64,000 nucleotides of DNA from an uncultured Bacteroidota bacterium (GTDB lineage: Bacteria > Bacteroidota > Bacteroidia > Chitinophagales > Chitinophagaceae). The stretch covers positions 62,001-126,000 of the forward strand of contig CAIKYB010000040.1 in the NCBI GenBank assembly GCA_903831575.1. Direction: 5' to 3'. The notes beneath the pieces are model-generated. The model did not search any database and had not been told where the DNA came from. It saw only the letters and a program-made list of their open reading frames with translations. This document shows positions 54,265-63,771 of this stretch, piece by piece (the stretch's first letter is position 1; each line of letters opens with the position of its first letter). The translations under genes were made by a program, and so were the position numbers.

Positions 54265-55266
54265 CTATGATCTGCTGCCACCTAAATCTATCGCTGTATT
54301 ATCGCCAATATTCAAGTTACGACTCACGCCTTTAACTTCGGCATCATTGCCAATCAAAGAATTGTTTAATACAATTTCAACAAGATTAGAATAAGCGCCG
54401 ATAATGGAGTCTTTTATAATTCCATGGTTAATTGTCGTGTGCTCTCCTATGGCCACATTGGGGCCGATTACTGAATTTTTTATAACACAGCCTTCCCCAA
54501 TTGATACAGGAGGAATAATAATAGTATTTTGAAAGGGGTTGGACTCGAATACATTGCCCCCGAATTTCTTAAGTAATATGGCATTAGACTCTAATAAAGT
54601 TTCTTTCTTACCACAATCAAACCAATTAGATACTTTGAAAAATTTAAACCTTGCTCCCTGCTGAATCATGCATTCCAAAGCATCCGTCAAACTAAAATCA
54701 TCAATGATGCCATCCGACTCAATAATCTTGTGTAAACAGCCGTAAAGCAAATGAGATTCTTTGATTTTATAAATACCTACCAAGGCCATATTGCTCTTTG
54801 GAATTGCCGGCTTTTCCACCACTCTGCTAATAAAACCATCTTCTTCAATTTCTGCAACGCCAAAATTACGAGGATCATCTACCTTTTTTACGCCAAGCAT
54901 CGAAAAAGGCGTTTCCATCACTTCCTTTATGTCGAATTCTGCAATGGTATCACCCAATACAATAAAAACTTCATCATCGCCAACAATCTCTTGCGTCAAT
55001 TTTACTGCATGTCCAGTACCATGGCGGTCATTCTGCGTAACAAAATGACAAGTAAGATCAGGATAATTCGTATTGACATAATCTTGTATCTTTTCTCCAA
55101 GATAACCGATGATAAAAATAAATTCATTAATCCCCGCATCCCTCAATTGGTCAACAATGATATTCAGAATCGTCTTTCCTGCTAATGGAATTAATGCTTT
55201 TGGCTGAGTGTATGTGTGAGGGCGAAGCTTGGTTCCTGCTCCTGCCACTGGTATTATTGCCTTCAT
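54265..55266 (-). CDS. Sugar-phosphate nucleotidyltransferase with left-handed beta-helix tail
   Basis: The 333-residue enzyme has the NTP-transferase motif GAGTKLRPHTYTQPKALIPLAGK at the N-terminus, VLGDTIAEFD, VEKPAIPKS and WFDCGKKETLLE. From about residue 245 hexapeptide repeats form a left-handed beta-helix (GEGCVIKNSVIGPNVAIGE). It belongs to the RmlA/ManC-like group that makes NDP-sugars such as dTDP-glucose or GDP-mannose; the sugar is not clear. It lies next to polysaccharide export genes. Confidence 0.88.
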   Translation of the reverse strand: MKAIIPVAGAGTKLRPHTYTQPKALIPLAGKTILNIIVDQLRDAGINEFIFIIGYLGEKIQDYVNTNYPDLTCHFVTQNDRHGTGHAVKLTQEIVGDDEVFIVLGDTIAEFDIKEVMETPFSMLGVKKVDDPRNFGVAEIEEDGFISRVVEKPAIPKSNMALVGIYKIKESHLLYGCLHKIIESDGIIDDFSLTDALECMIQQGARFKFFKVSNWFDCGKKETLLESNAILLKKFGGNVFESNPFQNTIIIPPVSIGEGCVIKNSVIGPNVAIGEHTTINHGIIKDSIIGAYSNLVEIVLNNSLIGNDAEVKGVSRNLNIGDNTAIDLGGSRS

Positions 55267-55386
55267 ATAAACCTTATTTCGAGCAGTGAAATTAGGACAT
55301 TTTAGGGAAAGAGCAGATTCGCAATTATTTGAGGGCCTTAAGCCCTAATTTACAAAATTCAATAATAATGATAATGGAAGGGATTG

Positions 55387-55394
55387 TATCTTTG
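55387..55394 (+). promoter_or_regulatory. -7 promoter element of glyA
   Basis: TATCTTTG fits the Bacteroidota -7 consensus and lies 17 bases upstream of the glyA ATG. The -33 element is not obvious. Confidence 0.5.
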
Positions 55395-55411
55395 CCCTTC
55401 AAAATAAGCTT

Positions 55412-56692
55412 ATGAAAAGAGACACCGCAATATTTGACCTTATTGATCAAGAATTAGAAAGACAACGACATGGCATTGAGCTTATTGCGAGTGAGAATTT
55501 CACGAGTTTACAAGTGATGGAAGCCATGGGAACCTCCCTTACTAATAAATATGCAGAAGGTTATCCAGGAAAAAGATATTACGGAGGTTGTGAAATTGTG
55601 GATCAGGTAGAACAGTTGGCTATCGACAGAATAAAACAGGTTTTTAATTGCGCTTATGCAAACGTGCAACCACATAGCGGAGCTCAAGCCAATGCGGCAT
55701 TAATGCTGGCGGTTTTACAACCAGGAGATAAAATACTTGGACTTGACTTAAGCATGGGCGGTCATCTTACCCATGGATCTCCCGTTAATTTCTCAGGAAA
55801 ATATTTCAAACCATCTTTTTATGGCGTAAAAAAAGAAACTGGGTTGATTGATTATGAAATACTGGAAGAAAAAGCAAGAACAGAAAAACCACAATTGATT
55901 ATTTGTGGAGCATCTGCTTACAGTCGCGATATCGATTATGCAAGAATCAGAAAAGTTGCTGATGAAGTGGGCGCTTTTGTTTTATGCGATATGTCGCACC
56001 CTGCAGGCTTGATTGCCAAAGGATTATTATCTTCTCCTTTTGAACATTGTCATTTTGTTACCAGTACAACTCATAAAACATTACGCGGACCAAGGGGTGG
56101 AATTATTTTGATGAAAAATGATTTTGAAAATCCATTTGGCTTAAAAGATTTAAAAGGTAATATCAGAATGATGAGCAATCTTTTAGATATGGCTGTTTTT
56201 CCTGGCACACAAGGTGGACCATTAGAGCATGTCATTGCAGCGAAAGCTGTTGCGTTTGGAGAGTTGCTTTCTGATGAGTTTACGACTTACATCACCCAGG
56301 TGCAAAAAAATGCACAAGCGATGGCAAAAGCATTTGTGGCTAAAGATTATCAAATTATCAGTGGCGGAACCGATAACCATTTGATGCTCATTGATCTCAG
56401 AAACAAAAATATCACGGGGAAGAAAGCACAGGAAACATTAGATAAAGCACATATCACCCTTAATAAAAATGCAGTTCCATTTGATGATAAAAGTCCATTT
56501 GTAACAAGCGGCATTCGTGTAGGCGTTCCCGCTATTACGACCAGGGGAATGAAAGAAAAAGATATGCAAACTGTTGTTGATTTTATTGATCGCATTTTAA
56601 TGGATATTGATAATGAAGCGACAATAGTTACAATTAAAGAAGAAGTAAAGAAGTTTATGGGGCAGTTTCCGCTATACCCAGAGTTAGCATAA
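55412..56692 (+). CDS. glyA: Serine hydroxymethyltransferase
   Basis: GlyA interconverts serine and glycine with tetrahydrofolate, the main source of one-carbon units. The 426-residue PLP enzyme shows [44 protein letters not shown], the PLP lysine in [13 protein letters not shown], and [13 protein letters not shown]. Length and motifs are standard. Confidence 0.97.
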   Translation: MKRDTAIFDLIDQELERQRHGIELIASENFTSLQVMEAMGTSLTNKYAEGYPGKRYYGGCEIVDQVEQLAIDRIKQVFNCAYANVQPHSGAQANAALMLAVLQPGDKILGLDLSMGGHLTHGSPVNFSGKYFKPSFYGVKKETGLIDYEILEEKARTEKPQLIICGASAYSRDIDYARIRKVADEVGAFVLCDMSHPAGLIAKGLLSSPFEHCHFVTSTTHKTLRGPRGGIILMKNDFENPFGLKDLKGNIRMMSNLLDMAVFPGTQGGPLEHVIAAKAVAFGELLSDEFTTYITQVQKNAQAMAKAFVAKDYQIISGGTDNHLMLIDLRNKNITGKKAQETLDKAHITLNKNAVPFDDKSPFVTSGIRVGVPAITTRGMKEKDMQTVVDFIDRILMDIDNEATIVTIKEEVKKFMGQFPLYPELA

Positions 56693-56790
56693 AAGTTTCA
56701 AAGGTTTCATAGGTTTGATGAAACATGACTCGTGAGCAAATAAAACTTTTTAAACAAAAGAAACCAATCAAACCTTTTAAACAATAAAAA
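56693..56790. repeat. Low-complexity spacer with GTTTCAAAGG and TTTTAAACAA units
   Basis: Downstream of glyA the sequence reads as imperfect repeats (GTTTCAAAGGTTTCATAGG; then CTTTTTAAACAAAAG and CTTTTAAACAATAAA), partly in inverted relation, reaching the DUF4293 gene start. Similar TTTAAACAA units recur at 57310-57352. Confidence 0.6.
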
Positions 56791-57222
56791 ATGATACAAC
56801 GCATTCAAAGCTTATGGCTACTTCTCGCTTCAATTTGTGCTTTTGCAGGATTGAAGATTGCTTTTTACACCGGCAACTTAATGCCTGAAGGAAATGAATC
56901 TCCAGGCGTAATGCTATATCAAGAAATCAATGGGATGTACAGCATAGTTTGCAATGTTCTTACAATAATGATAGCTGTAATGGCGTTTGTTAGCATCTTT
57001 TTATACAGCAACAGAAAACTTCAAATTAAATTCTGCATCGCAACCCTATTTCTTGAAATCACTTTAATCATCTACTATTGGTTTATAACAAAGTTATTTA
57101 AAGAAGGCACCTATTCTTTGGGCTCTTTACTCCAATTATTGGTACTTGTATTTTTATTACTTTCAGTAAAAGGTATTGCAAAAGACAAAAGAATTGTTGC
57201 AGAAAGTGACAGGTTAAGGTAG
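56791..57222 (+). CDS. DUF4293 family membrane protein
   Basis: The 143-residue protein has four membrane helices and the N-terminal MIQRIQSLWLLLASICAF that marks DUF4293, a Bacteroidota family without known function. Helices span about residues 7-27, 52-72, 79-98 and 106-125. A short charged tail follows. It is probably expressed with glyA or by itself; no partner is evident. Confidence 0.85.
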   Translation: MIQRIQSLWLLLASICAFAGLKIAFYTGNLMPEGNESPGVMLYQEINGMYSIVCNVLTIMIAVMAFVSIFLYSNRKLQIKFCIATLFLEITLIIYYWFITKLFKEGTYSLGSLLQLLVLVFLLLSVKGIAKDKRIVAESDRLR

Positions 57223-57309
57223 TTAGGTGATGAGTTGAATAGGTTGAAAAAGTTTCAAATGTTTAAGGCCTAGTCTTTGAAAGTCCTTATGTACAAGAGA
57301 CCTTAAACA

Positions 57310-57352
57310 TTTAAACAAGCGCAGCGATTTAACCATTTTAAACAAGCGCAGC
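57310..57352. repeat. Direct repeat TTTAAACAAGCGCAGC, two copies
   Basis: The 16-base unit occurs at 57310-57325 and 57337-57352, each within a larger imperfect repeat that also carries CATTT(T)AAAC. It lies between the convergent DUF4293 and uvrA genes. Confidence 0.85.
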
Positions 57353-57373
57353 AACTGAACCCTCTGAAAAAAA

Positions 57374-60199
57374 CTATAAAAACCTCGCTGTATTTCCTAC
57401 CTTTTTCTTTTTCAAATCAGCAGGTGTTCCCGAAAATACAAGATTACCTCCGGCCTCTCCTGCTTCCGGACCTAAATCTATAATCCAATCGCAACTTTTT
57501 AATACATCTGTATTGTGTTCTATAACGATAATAGAATGGCCTTGATCAACTAATGCATTGAAAGAAGTCAGTAGCTTTTTTATATCATGAAAATGCAATC
57601 CAGTTGTGGGCTCATCAAATATAAATAAGACACTTCCCTGTGATTTTCCTTTTCCTAGAAATGATGCAAGCTTCACACGCTGGGCTTCTCCACCACTTAA
57701 GGTATTGGATGATTGTCCTAATTTAACATATCCCAAACCAACATCCGACAAAGGCTGAATACTCTTTGCAATTCCCATTCCCAATTTCTCTTCTTGCTTA
57801 AAAAATTCAATTGCATCATCCACACTCATTTCCAATAAATCGTGAATGCTTTTGTCATTAAACTTTACTTCCAATACTTCTTCCTTGAATCTTTTTCCTC
57901 CACATACATCACATTCTAGATGCACATCCGCCAAAAACTGCATTTCCACAATTTGCTCACCCTCACCCTTACATGCATCACATCTGCCGCCATCCACATT
58001 AAAAGAAAAATGCTTTGGCATAAACCCTCTTATTTTACTCAATGGTTGTCTGGAATACAAATCTCTGATCTCATCGTAAGCTTTGATATAAGTTACAGGA
58101 TTGCTTCTGCTTGATTTCCCAATTGGATTCTGGTCAATCATTTCAATCTGTCTGATAAAATCAATATCGCCTTTGATGTCTTTATATAAACCGGGCTTTT
58201 CTACAAATTCTCCTTTTATTTTTTTTAGTGCTGGATACAAGATCTGTTTTATGAGTGTTGTTTTACCACTTCCACTCACGCCACTCACTGCACAGATTAC
58301 ATTCAATGGGAATTCCACATCAATCTTTTTTAGATTGTTTTCCATGGCACTTTCAACGATAATGCTTCTGTTCCATTTTCTTGTTTGACTGGGTGTTTCA
58401 ATTTTTAAAACGTGAGAAAGATATTTTCCGGTTAAGCTATTTTTGTCTTTTATAATTTCATCATAATTGCCAGCAGCAACAACTTCTCCTCCAAGATGAC
58501 TTGCTAGTGGCCCCATATCTATTATATAATCTGCTTCTCTCATCATCATTTCGTCATGCTCCACTACCACAACCGTATTTCCCAAATCGCGGAGTTCTTT
58601 TAAAACCAGAATAAGTCTTTCTGTATCTCTACTATGCAACCCGATGGAAGGCTCATCTAATATATATAAGGAGTTAGTTAAATTGCTGCCCAGACTTCTT
58701 GTCAATTGAATACGCTGGCTTTCTCCGCCACTCAAAGAATTGGCTAATCTGTTTAAAGTAAGATATCCCAAACCAACATCTATCAAAGTTTTTAACCGAT
58801 TGCTGATTTCAAACAAAATCCTTTTGGCTACTTTCTTGTCATATTCACTCAAAGACAATTTTTCGACCCATTTTATTAAATCTTTTACGGGCCATTCACA
58901 AAGTTCTCCAATATGCTTATCTGCAATCTTAATATATAGGGCTTCTTTTCTCAAACGATATCCATTACATTCCGGACAAAGTGTTCTACCTCGATATCTG
59001 CTCAGCATCACACGATATTGAACCTTGTATAAATTTTGTTCCACTTCTTTAAAGAAAGCGTTGATACCATTTGCATATTCATTCCCTTGCCATAATGCAT
59101 TAAGCTGAACAGGCGATAACTCCATTATGGGTTTATGAATGGGAAAGTCGAAATGCTTTGCAGCTTTAATGAATGCATCTTTCCAAGAACTTAATTTTTC
59201 ACCTCTCCAGGGTGCTACTGCATTTTCAAACAAGCTCAGCCTTTGATCAGGAATAATTAAATCTTTATCAATACCTAAAACCTGAGAAAATCCTTCACAA
59301 CTTGGACAAGCACCATAAGGATTATTAAAAGAAAATAAATTAGGCACCGGCTCTTCAAATTGCAAGTCATCTAATTCAAATTTATTACTGAAGGCTATTT
59401 TCTTTTTCTCATTCACTTCAAGAAGCATTGATCCCTCTCCCTCATAAAAAGCAGTAGTGATAGAATCCGCCATTCGATGTTCATCATCTTCATCAAAATC
59501 TTTTTTAACTAATCTATCGATGAGCACAAACAAGTCTGCAAGATCTTTTTTTGATTTAAAAATTGGATGAGTCTTTAATTCCAACACATCTTCAATTTTC
59601 AGCATTTCGTTTTTATAATAGATTCTTGAAAACCCTTTTTGCAATAAAATATTCAACTCTTCTTTGATGTCTCTATTAGCATGTATTTTAAATGCTACCA
59701 GTATTAATATTTTATCGCCGTCCTTTTGTTCTTTGATAGATTTCACTACATCAGCAACATCATCTTTTTTTACTTCTCTTCCACTGATTGGAGAAATTGT
59801 TTTTCCTACGCGAGCAAAAAGCAATCTTAAGTAATCATAAATTTCAGTCATACTACCTACAGTACTTCGTGGAGTTCTTGTGATTACTTTTTGTTCTATA
59901 GCAATAGCTGGGCAAAGACCATGAATATAATCCACATCGGGCTTATTCATTCTTTGCATGAATTGTCTAGCATAAGCACTCAGGCTTTCAGCATAACGTC
60001 TTTGTCCCTCTGCAAATAGTGTATCAATAGTTAAAGATGATTTTCCTGAGCCAGAAACACCTGTAACCACAATTAATTTATTACGTGGTATGGTTACCGT
60101 TACATTTTTTAAATTATGTACTCTAGCGCCATGAATAACAATATCATTACTATTTATACGTTTGGTATCTGAGCTACTCTTTTTTGTTTTCTGTTGCAT
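57374..60199 (-). CDS. uvrA: Excinuclease ABC subunit A
   Basis: UvrA recognises DNA lesions in nucleotide-excision repair. The 941-residue protein has two ABC-type nucleotide sites: the first with VTGVSGSGKSSL near residue 45 and LSGGESQRIQLTRSLG, the second with VSGVSGSGKTTL and LSGGEAQRVKLASFLGKG. Zn-finger motifs are CPSCEG, CPECNGYRL, and CDACKGEGE...CDVCGGKRF. Length and order are normal. It is a single gene. Confidence 0.98.
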   Translation of the reverse strand: MQQKTKKSSSDTKRINSNDIVIHGARVHNLKNVTVTIPRNKLIVVTGVSGSGKSSLTIDTLFAEGQRRYAESLSAYARQFMQRMNKPDVDYIHGLCPAIAIEQKVITRTPRSTVGSMTEIYDYLRLLFARVGKTISPISGREVKKDDVADVVKSIKEQKDGDKILILVAFKIHANRDIKEELNILLQKGFSRIYYKNEMLKIEDVLELKTHPIFKSKKDLADLFVLIDRLVKKDFDEDDEHRMADSITTAFYEGEGSMLLEVNEKKKIAFSNKFELDDLQFEEPVPNLFSFNNPYGACPSCEGFSQVLGIDKDLIIPDQRLSLFENAVAPWRGEKLSSWKDAFIKAAKHFDFPIHKPIMELSPVQLNALWQGNEYANGINAFFKEVEQNLYKVQYRVMLSRYRGRTLCPECNGYRLRKEALYIKIADKHIGELCEWPVKDLIKWVEKLSLSEYDKKVAKRILFEISNRLKTLIDVGLGYLTLNRLANSLSGGESQRIQLTRSLGSNLTNSLYILDEPSIGLHSRDTERLILVLKELRDLGNTVVVVEHDEMMMREADYIIDMGPLASHLGGEVVAAGNYDEIIKDKNSLTGKYLSHVLKIETPSQTRKWNRSIIVESAMENNLKKIDVEFPLNVICAVSGVSGSGKTTLIKQILYPALKKIKGEFVEKPGLYKDIKGDIDFIRQIEMIDQNPIGKSSRSNPVTYIKAYDEIRDLYSRQPLSKIRGFMPKHFSFNVDGGRCDACKGEGEQIVEMQFLADVHLECDVCGGKRFKEEVLEVKFNDKSIHDLLEMSVDDAIEFFKQEEKLGMGIAKSIQPLSDVGLGYVKLGQSSNTLSGGEAQRVKLASFLGKGKSQGSVLFIFDEPTTGLHFHDIKKLLTSFNALVDQGHSIIVIEHNTDVLKSCDWIIDLGPEAGEAGGNLVFSGTPADLKKKKVGNTARFL

Positions 60200-60488
60200 A
60201 TAATATTGCGAAAATACTCCAAGAATGTGGTTAATACTGATAAATTTACGTGTTGTGTAAAAATTACTGCGTAAATCTACGTATGCTTTTCGAGCACTAG
60301 TACTCTATTTTTGATTTTGCATGCAAATACTTGTAAAAATATTTGGGAGTGCAAAAAACCACTCTACCTTTACTAAACAATATCCAATAAAAGGAAAAAA
60401 GCAAAGTTGAACTTCCTAAAGTTTTCTAAAAGTTTTCTCCTAAAATTGGATGTCGAAACCAAAATCCTAAACCATAAAAACAACACCA
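60200..60488. other. Divergent intergenic region between uvrA and the ECF sigma factor, 289 bases
   Basis: Both genes' upstream sides share this stretch. A weak inverted repeat, ATTTACG (60244-60250) and CGTAAAT (60270-60276) with 19 bases between, lies about 45 bases before uvrA. Otherwise no promoter I can define, no RNA and no repeat. Confidence 0.4.
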
Positions 60489-61070
60489 ATGAAAAACCTT
60501 ACTTCACTATCCGACCAAGAATTAGTTCAGCTTTACATGAATGAAAATTCAAATGCGCTATCTGTATTAGTTGAACGTTACAAAGACAAAATTTTCACTT
60601 CTATTTATTTGCTGGTAAAAGACAAATACCTTGCTGAAGATCTTTTTCAGGATGTATTTATCCGTATTATTGACACTTTAAGAGCTGGTAAGTATAATGA
60701 TGAAGGTAAATTCTTGCCATGGGCTATGCGTATTGCACATAATTTATGTGTAGATCATTTTAGAAAAGTTAAACGCAGTCCAAGTATCAAAACAAGTGAT
60801 GATCATGATATTTTTGAAGTATTGAACTTTTCTGAAGCTGGCGCTGATCAAAAAATGATGACTGGTCAAAGCCATGATCGTGTAAGAAGATTAGTAGACA
60901 TGTTGCCAGAAGATCAAAAAGAAGTAATCATTCTTCGTCATTATGCAGAATTAAGTTTTAAAGAAATCTCTGAATTAACAAACTGCAGCATTAATACTGC
61001 TCTTGGAAGAATGCGTTATGGCTTAATGAATCTTCGTAAGATGATGACTGAAAAACAAATTGCCTTATAA
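60489..61070 (+). CDS. ECF-type sigma-70 family RNA polymerase sigma factor
   Basis: The 193-residue protein shows region 2 (DKIFTSIYLLVKDKYLAEDLFQDVFIRI, about 29-57), with PWAMRIAHNLCVDHFRK, and region 4 (VDMLPEDQKEVIILRHYAELSFKEISELTNCSINTALGRMRYGL, about 137-180). It directs RNA polymerase to alternative promoters. No anti-sigma gene lies next to it. It is a single gene, and its terminator overlaps the end of dsbD on the opposite strand. Confidence 0.93.
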   Translation: MKNLTSLSDQELVQLYMNENSNALSVLVERYKDKIFTSIYLLVKDKYLAEDLFQDVFIRIIDTLRAGKYNDEGKFLPWAMRIAHNLCVDHFRKVKRSPSIKTSDDHDIFEVLNFSEAGADQKMMTGQSHDRVRRLVDMLPEDQKEVIILRHYAELSFKEISELTNCSINTALGRMRYGLMNLRKMMTEKQIAL

Positions 61071-61095
61071 TAATTTAAAAATTACAAAAATAAAC

Positions 61096-61128
61096 AATAG
61101 CAATTCTCCTATATAGAGAGTTGCTATT
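61096..61128. terminator. Convergent terminator between the sigma factor gene and dsbD
   Basis: AATAGCAATTCTC pairs with GAGAGTTGCTATT (one G-U pair) across a 7-nt loop, followed by TGTTTTTT on the plus strand. It overlaps the dsbD stop codon region. Confidence 0.75.
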
Positions 61129-63088
61129 TGTTTTTTATAGCATCAAGGCCACAATTCAACCATTTTAAATAAGTGCTTTTATCCGTATATCCGACAGGAG
61201 TATTCAGTAATATTTCATCTGTGTTTAAAATAGCATAAAGAGGTTGTGAATTACTCACAAAATTTTCTGTTTGGAAAGTCTGCCATTGATCGCCAATGGT
61301 ATTGATTTCTTTGGAAGTGCCTTTTTTTGTAGTATATACAAATTGATTACCAGGATTCAGTGTTTTTTTATCATCCACATACATCGAAACGATAATAAAT
61401 TTTTCTTTCATTAATTTATATACTTCGGGATCGCTCCATACATTCTCTTCCATCCGTCTGCAATTCACACAAGCATATCCAGTAAAATCTAATAATATTG
61501 GCTTGTGTTCTATTTTTGCCATAGCTAATGCTTCTTCATAATCTTTTGCGCAGTGTAATCCTAAAACACAACTAGATTCTTTTTGATAAACACTATAATA
61601 TAATGGAGGAGGGAATCCACTGATTAATTTCAAATTAGCCCAAGAGCTATTACTAACTCCTGGAATTAGATAGATTGAAAATAAGGCAATTAATGTTGCA
61701 GTAATTTTTCTGCCCAACGAAATTTTTTGAGGAATGGCATCATGACCAATTTTTAATTTCGCAAATAAATAAAGGGAAAGGAGCGCGCCAATAATTATCC
61801 ATATACCAATGAATATTTCTCTTTTCAAAAGCCCCCAATGTTTAACTAAGTCAGCATTAGAAAGGAATTTAAAAGCAAGCGCCAATTCTAAAAATCCTAA
61901 AGTCACTTTTACGGTTGTCAACCAGCCGCCTGATTTCGGAAGTGATTGCAACCAATTGGGGAACATGGCAAATAGTGCAAAGGGTAAGGCTAATGCTAAC
62001 CCAAATCCACCCATTCCTGCTGTCAATTGCATAGCGCCGCCATCGGATGCCAATGAGCCTGCTAATAACGATCCTAAGATAGGGCCAGTGCAGGAAAATG
62101 AAACTAAGGCTAATGTAAGTGCCATGAAGAAAATACCAATCACATTACCCGGCCCTGCTTTACTATCGGCACCTGTAGAAAAAGATGCAGGCAACGTAAT
62201 TTCATAAAAGCCGAAAAAAGAAAAAGCAAAAATCACGAAAATGATGAAAAAGAAAACATTGAGATAAACATTCGTTGAAATATTATTGAGAAACTCAGGA
62301 TTAATGCTGTCTAAAAAATGAAAGGGCAAGCTTAATAGGATGTAAATAATAAAGATAAAAAAGCCGTATAAAAATGCATTTGATATACCTGCTTTTTTAG
62401 ATGTCGCTTTTTTGGTAAAAAAAGAAACAGTAAGTGGAATCATTGGAAATACGCAAGGGGTAAACAATGCAATTATTCCACCCAGAAATCCAATAAAAAA
62501 AAGACTCCACAGACTCTTTGAGGTTTTATTTGAACCTGAAGTTGCCTGGTCTCCAATCCCACAATTGTTGAGGGGATGATTAATATCTATTGATGTTATG
62601 CGTATTCTTGCCTTGGGTTGATTAGCAGCACTTGAGTCTATTGTAATTTTTATCAATTGTTCTTCTTGAATATAATTTGCTGCATAACCGCAATCATAAC
62701 TGATTTTTAAATTCAAGAAGGGCTGATCAGTATTAGTAAAATGAAACTCTTGTTCCATTTCGATATTCCTTTCAACAACTTGCTTTTTTTTGTTATCAAA
62801 AAGGGGATCGTTAATGGATTTAAAAGCAGCATTAAATACAATGTCATTTTTTTTAATCGAAGAATCATTATACCTGATGAGTATGCCAGGAATATCATCA
62901 ACAACATCTTTTGCATACAAATGCCATCCTGGCTTTATTTCACCTTTCAATTTGAAACTAAAATGATGATCTTTAATCTTCGATAATTGAGTTGTCCATT
63001 TTACTATCGTAGTATCTTGTGCCAAGCAGACAGAAGTCCAAAATAAGAGGATAGTTAAGGAGAGTATAAATGTTTTAATCATTTTCAT
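61124..63088 (-). CDS. dsbD: DsbD-type protein-disulfide reductase (membrane beta domain plus thioredoxin domain)
   Basis: The 654-residue protein moves reducing power from cytoplasmic thioredoxin to periplasmic partners. It has a signal peptide, an N-terminal alpha-like domain (24-190), a membrane beta domain of eight helices with cysteines in FTPCVFPMIPL and SFSCTGPILG, and a C-terminal thioredoxin-like gamma domain with CVNC at 540-543. In the alpha-like domain only one Cys remains (Cys133, in YDCGYAANY) where the pair C-x5-C is expected, so this domain may not shuttle electrons. A separate DsbD alpha-domain gene with both cysteines lies upstream. Confidence 0.92.
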   Translation of the reverse strand: MKMIKTFILSLTILLFWTSVCLAQDTTIVKWTTQLSKIKDHHFSFKLKGEIKPGWHLYAKDVVDDIPGILIRYNDSSIKKNDIVFNAAFKSINDPLFDNKKKQVVERNIEMEQEFHFTNTDQPFLNLKISYDCGYAANYIQEEQLIKITIDSSAANQPKARIRITSIDINHPLNNCGIGDQATSGSNKTSKSLWSLFFIGFLGGIIALFTPCVFPMIPLTVSFFTKKATSKKAGISNAFLYGFFIFIIYILLSLPFHFLDSINPEFLNNISTNVYLNVFFFIIFVIFAFSFFGFYEITLPASFSTGADSKAGPGNVIGIFFMALTLALVSFSCTGPILGSLLAGSLASDGGAMQLTAGMGGFGLALALPFALFAMFPNWLQSLPKSGGWLTTVKVTLGFLELALAFKFLSNADLVKHWGLLKREIFIGIWIIIGALLSLYLFAKLKIGHDAIPQKISLGRKITATLIALFSIYLIPGVSNSSWANLKLISGFPPPLYYSVYQKESSCVLGLHCAKDYEEALAMAKIEHKPILLDFTGYACVNCRRMEENVWSDPEVYKLMKEKFIIVSMYVDDKKTLNPGNQFVYTTKKGTSKEINTIGDQWQTFQTENFVSNSQPLYAILNTDEILLNTPVGYTDKSTYLKWLNCGLDAIKNK

Positions 63089-63119
63089 AAGTCATTCAGC
63101 TTTTAAATTTTAATCACAT

Positions 63120-63161
63120 CTTGTAGTCTTTATTATCATTCTCGGTTGGTATAAGCCAACG
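63120..63161 (-). promoter_or_regulatory. Conserved leader element, copy 2
   Basis: This 42-base stretch matches 40527-40568 at 33 of 42 positions and carries the same GTTGG...CCAAC hairpin. It ends 31 bases upstream of the dsbD start codon. Confidence 0.5.
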
Positions 63162-63191
63162 CAGATAGGTATTTCATGACATTTAATAAAA

Positions 63192-63212
63192 AATCCCGAA
63201 TAAGTCGGGATT
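63192..63212 (-). terminator. Terminator after the DsbD alpha-domain gene
   Basis: AATCCCGA/TCGGGATT with a 5-nt loop is followed on the minus strand by TTTTTTATT. It lies 18 bases after the stop codon at 63230. Confidence 0.8.
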
Positions 63213-63229
63213 GATTCAAAGTTATAAAA

Positions 63230-63688
63230 TTATTTGTTGTCGATTTTTACCAAAAAAGGAAGATCTTTTGGGGGCAGGCATTTGCGATCATTACAAACCA
63301 TATAGGTTAATGTGCCTTTAATATTGGTAGAAGCTTTAGACTTTAAAGTTACTTTCTGGATAAAATCAACTTTGTGTTTATAAAATCTCAATGTTGAATT
63401 AAAATTTTGATCAAAAGCCGTCTCCAATTTACCCACTTCCTTCACTTTGCCTACATATTTTATCAGTGGATTTTTATTGAAAATAAAACTTGTTGGTTCT
63501 GGTCCTTTTCCAGCATCCTGAGCATAAATATGCCAATTATCTTGAATGTTAGCTATCAAATGAATTTCATATTGCTTGTTGGCGATTTTACTTGCAGAGA
63601 AAGTCCAAACAACTGGATTTTCAATTTGAGCCATAGTCATAATGCTGAGGCTAAACAATAGAACAAAAGTGAGGATTATCTTCTTCAT
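63230..63688 (-). CDS. Secreted DsbD alpha-domain protein
   Basis: The 152-residue protein has a signal peptide (to about residue 20, ending MTMAQ) and one DsbD N-terminal (alpha) domain. The redox pair is Cys132 and Cys137 in YMVCNDRKCLPP, a spacing typical for this domain. In E. coli DsbD the alpha domain hands electrons to DsbC, DsbG and CcmG. Here it is free, in front of a DsbD whose own alpha domain has lost one Cys, so it may supply that function in trans. Confidence 0.9.
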   Translation of the reverse strand: MKKIILTFVLLFSLSIMTMAQIENPVVWTFSASKIANKQYEIHLIANIQDNWHIYAQDAGKGPEPTSFIFNKNPLIKYVGKVKEVGKLETAFDQNFNSTLRFYKHKVDFIQKVTLKSKASTNIKGTLTYMVCNDRKCLPPKDLPFLVKIDNK

Positions 63689-63771
63689 GTGTTAATAAAA
63701 AATTTCAAATTTATATCGAAAAATCTAGAATTTAAAGTTAGGTAAAGATATTTAGGATTGAGGGATAAAAT

